NCBI GenBank assembly: GCA_017654935.2
Contig: CM065704.1
Coordinates: 26,063,672 to 26,127,671 of the forward strand
Source of the DNA: Phymorhynchus buccinoides
Lineage: Eukaryota > Mollusca > Gastropoda > Neogastropoda > Raphitomidae
Reading direction: 5' to 3'
DNA: 64,000 bases
The position numbers and the translations under genes were made by a program. Shown in pieces: positions 63,476-64,000 of this stretch (position 1 is the stretch's first letter; each line of letters starts with the position of its first letter). Under the pieces are notes generated by a model. That model saw only the letters and a list, made by a program, of their open reading frames with translations. It did not search any database and was not told the origin of the DNA.

Positions 63476-63770
63476 ACCACACAACACACACACACACAGA
63501 CATTGACACACACACACACGCATACACACACACACAAACACACTCACTGGGGGGCGAAGGCCTACATAAATAAATAATTCTATATATCTCCGTCTCTCTC
63601 TCCTCTCTCTCTCTCTGAGAGAGAGAGAGATAGTGTGTGTGTGTGCGTGTCGTGCGTGCGTGCGTGCGTGCGCGTGAGTGTGAGTGTGTGGTGTGGTGTG
63701 ATGTGTGCGCGCGCGCGCGCGCATCGCTAGGCAAGCGCGTGCTGGCGTGTGTGTGTGTGTGGAAATCTAC
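62741..63770. repeat. TG/GA/CT/CA microsatellites with a repeated 57-bp motif
   Basis: TG and GA tracts (62748-62822), TA (62853-62879), GA (62945-63002), TG (63085-63115), then three cycles of CT and CA tracts. Each cycle is led by AAGGCCTAYMTAAATAAATC-type sequence with ATTCTATATCTC (63249, 63391, 63557). A G run of about 18 lies at 63371-63388 and (GC)n at 63706-63722. Frames here are compositional. Confidence 0.93.
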
Positions 63771-64000
63771 ATGTTTTCTGGCAACAATTAATTCAGAGCA
63801 TATCCGCGATATCTTTTGCATGGTCTGACAGCTCTTGGTGAGTTTGTCGTCTGCTAGATCTAGACTAATTTAAATTTAATTGATGTAAACCTTAGGCCTC
63901 AACTTATTTATCCAGAAATTTTTGCTACGCTTTGCGAAACATACACAGGATATAGCACTGTCCTTTTTTTTGCCAGATTTGGTGTTATGGGTGAAAATTA
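63771..64000. other. Unique sequence at the window end
   Basis: AT-rich. No feature recognised. Confidence 0.4.

Overview
This is eukaryotic, repeat-dominated DNA, most likely from a marine mollusc and probably a gastropod. The pointers are spliced exons with GT/AG borders and matching phases, tRNA-headed SINEs with an old metazoan core, TTAGGG-type motifs, very long CA/CT/GA microsatellites, metazoan Ty3/gypsy, LINE, Tc1-like and TTAA elements, and an XPG-nuclease/Cys8 transposon. The taxon is inferred from repeat style, not from a diagnostic gene. No bacterial operon, CRISPR array or rRNA is visible.

Layout. 0-8.2 kb: foldback repeats, short tandem arrays, a SINE and compound microsatellites. 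8.2-26.1 kb: one host gene on the + strand, whose exons at 8400-8616, 10255-10340, 11033-11708 and 18726-18968 join with consistent splice phases. It looks like the N-terminal part of a PARP14-type protein: an RRM-like fold, a proline/glycine-rich linker, then RRM-like segments. Its introns hold nested MITEs and a decayed Ty3/gypsy element. A tract with that Ty3 element, the 243-bp exon and a LINE fragment occurs twice in tandem (14217-19825 and 21358-26972). The exon is identical in both copies and is phase 1-1, so the second copy could be spliced in without a frameshift. 26.5-28.3 kb: the rest of the LINE, followed by a 500-base gap (28633-29132).

29-41 kb: low-complexity and noisy sequence, several foldback MITEs, a SINE, and a diverged local duplication (34.3-37.3 kb versus 37.9-40.6 kb) that carries LINE RNase H remnants. 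41-49.7 kb: more MITEs, four members of a TTAA-flanked family window-wide, a LINE 3' fragment and two minisatellites. After a second 500-base gap (49757-50256), 50.3-53.2 kb encodes a Ty3/gypsy-like pol in which integrase precedes reverse transcriptase (Gmr1-type order). Its 3' side appears to be broken by a Tc1-like element. 58.2-62.1 kb is a 3.9-kb unit with inverted repeats at both ends, encoding a large protein with FEN1/XPG-like nuclease motifs and a C-terminal eight-cysteine motif, probably an Academ-type DNA transposon. The window ends in CA/CT microsatellites.

Functionally the only host gene I can defend is the PARP14-like one. Nearly everything else is mobile DNA in decay. The observations most worth checking are the in-frame exon duplication, the integrase-first retroelement, the nuclease transposon, the empty-site evidence for several insertions, and telomere-like motifs between the arms of foldback elements.
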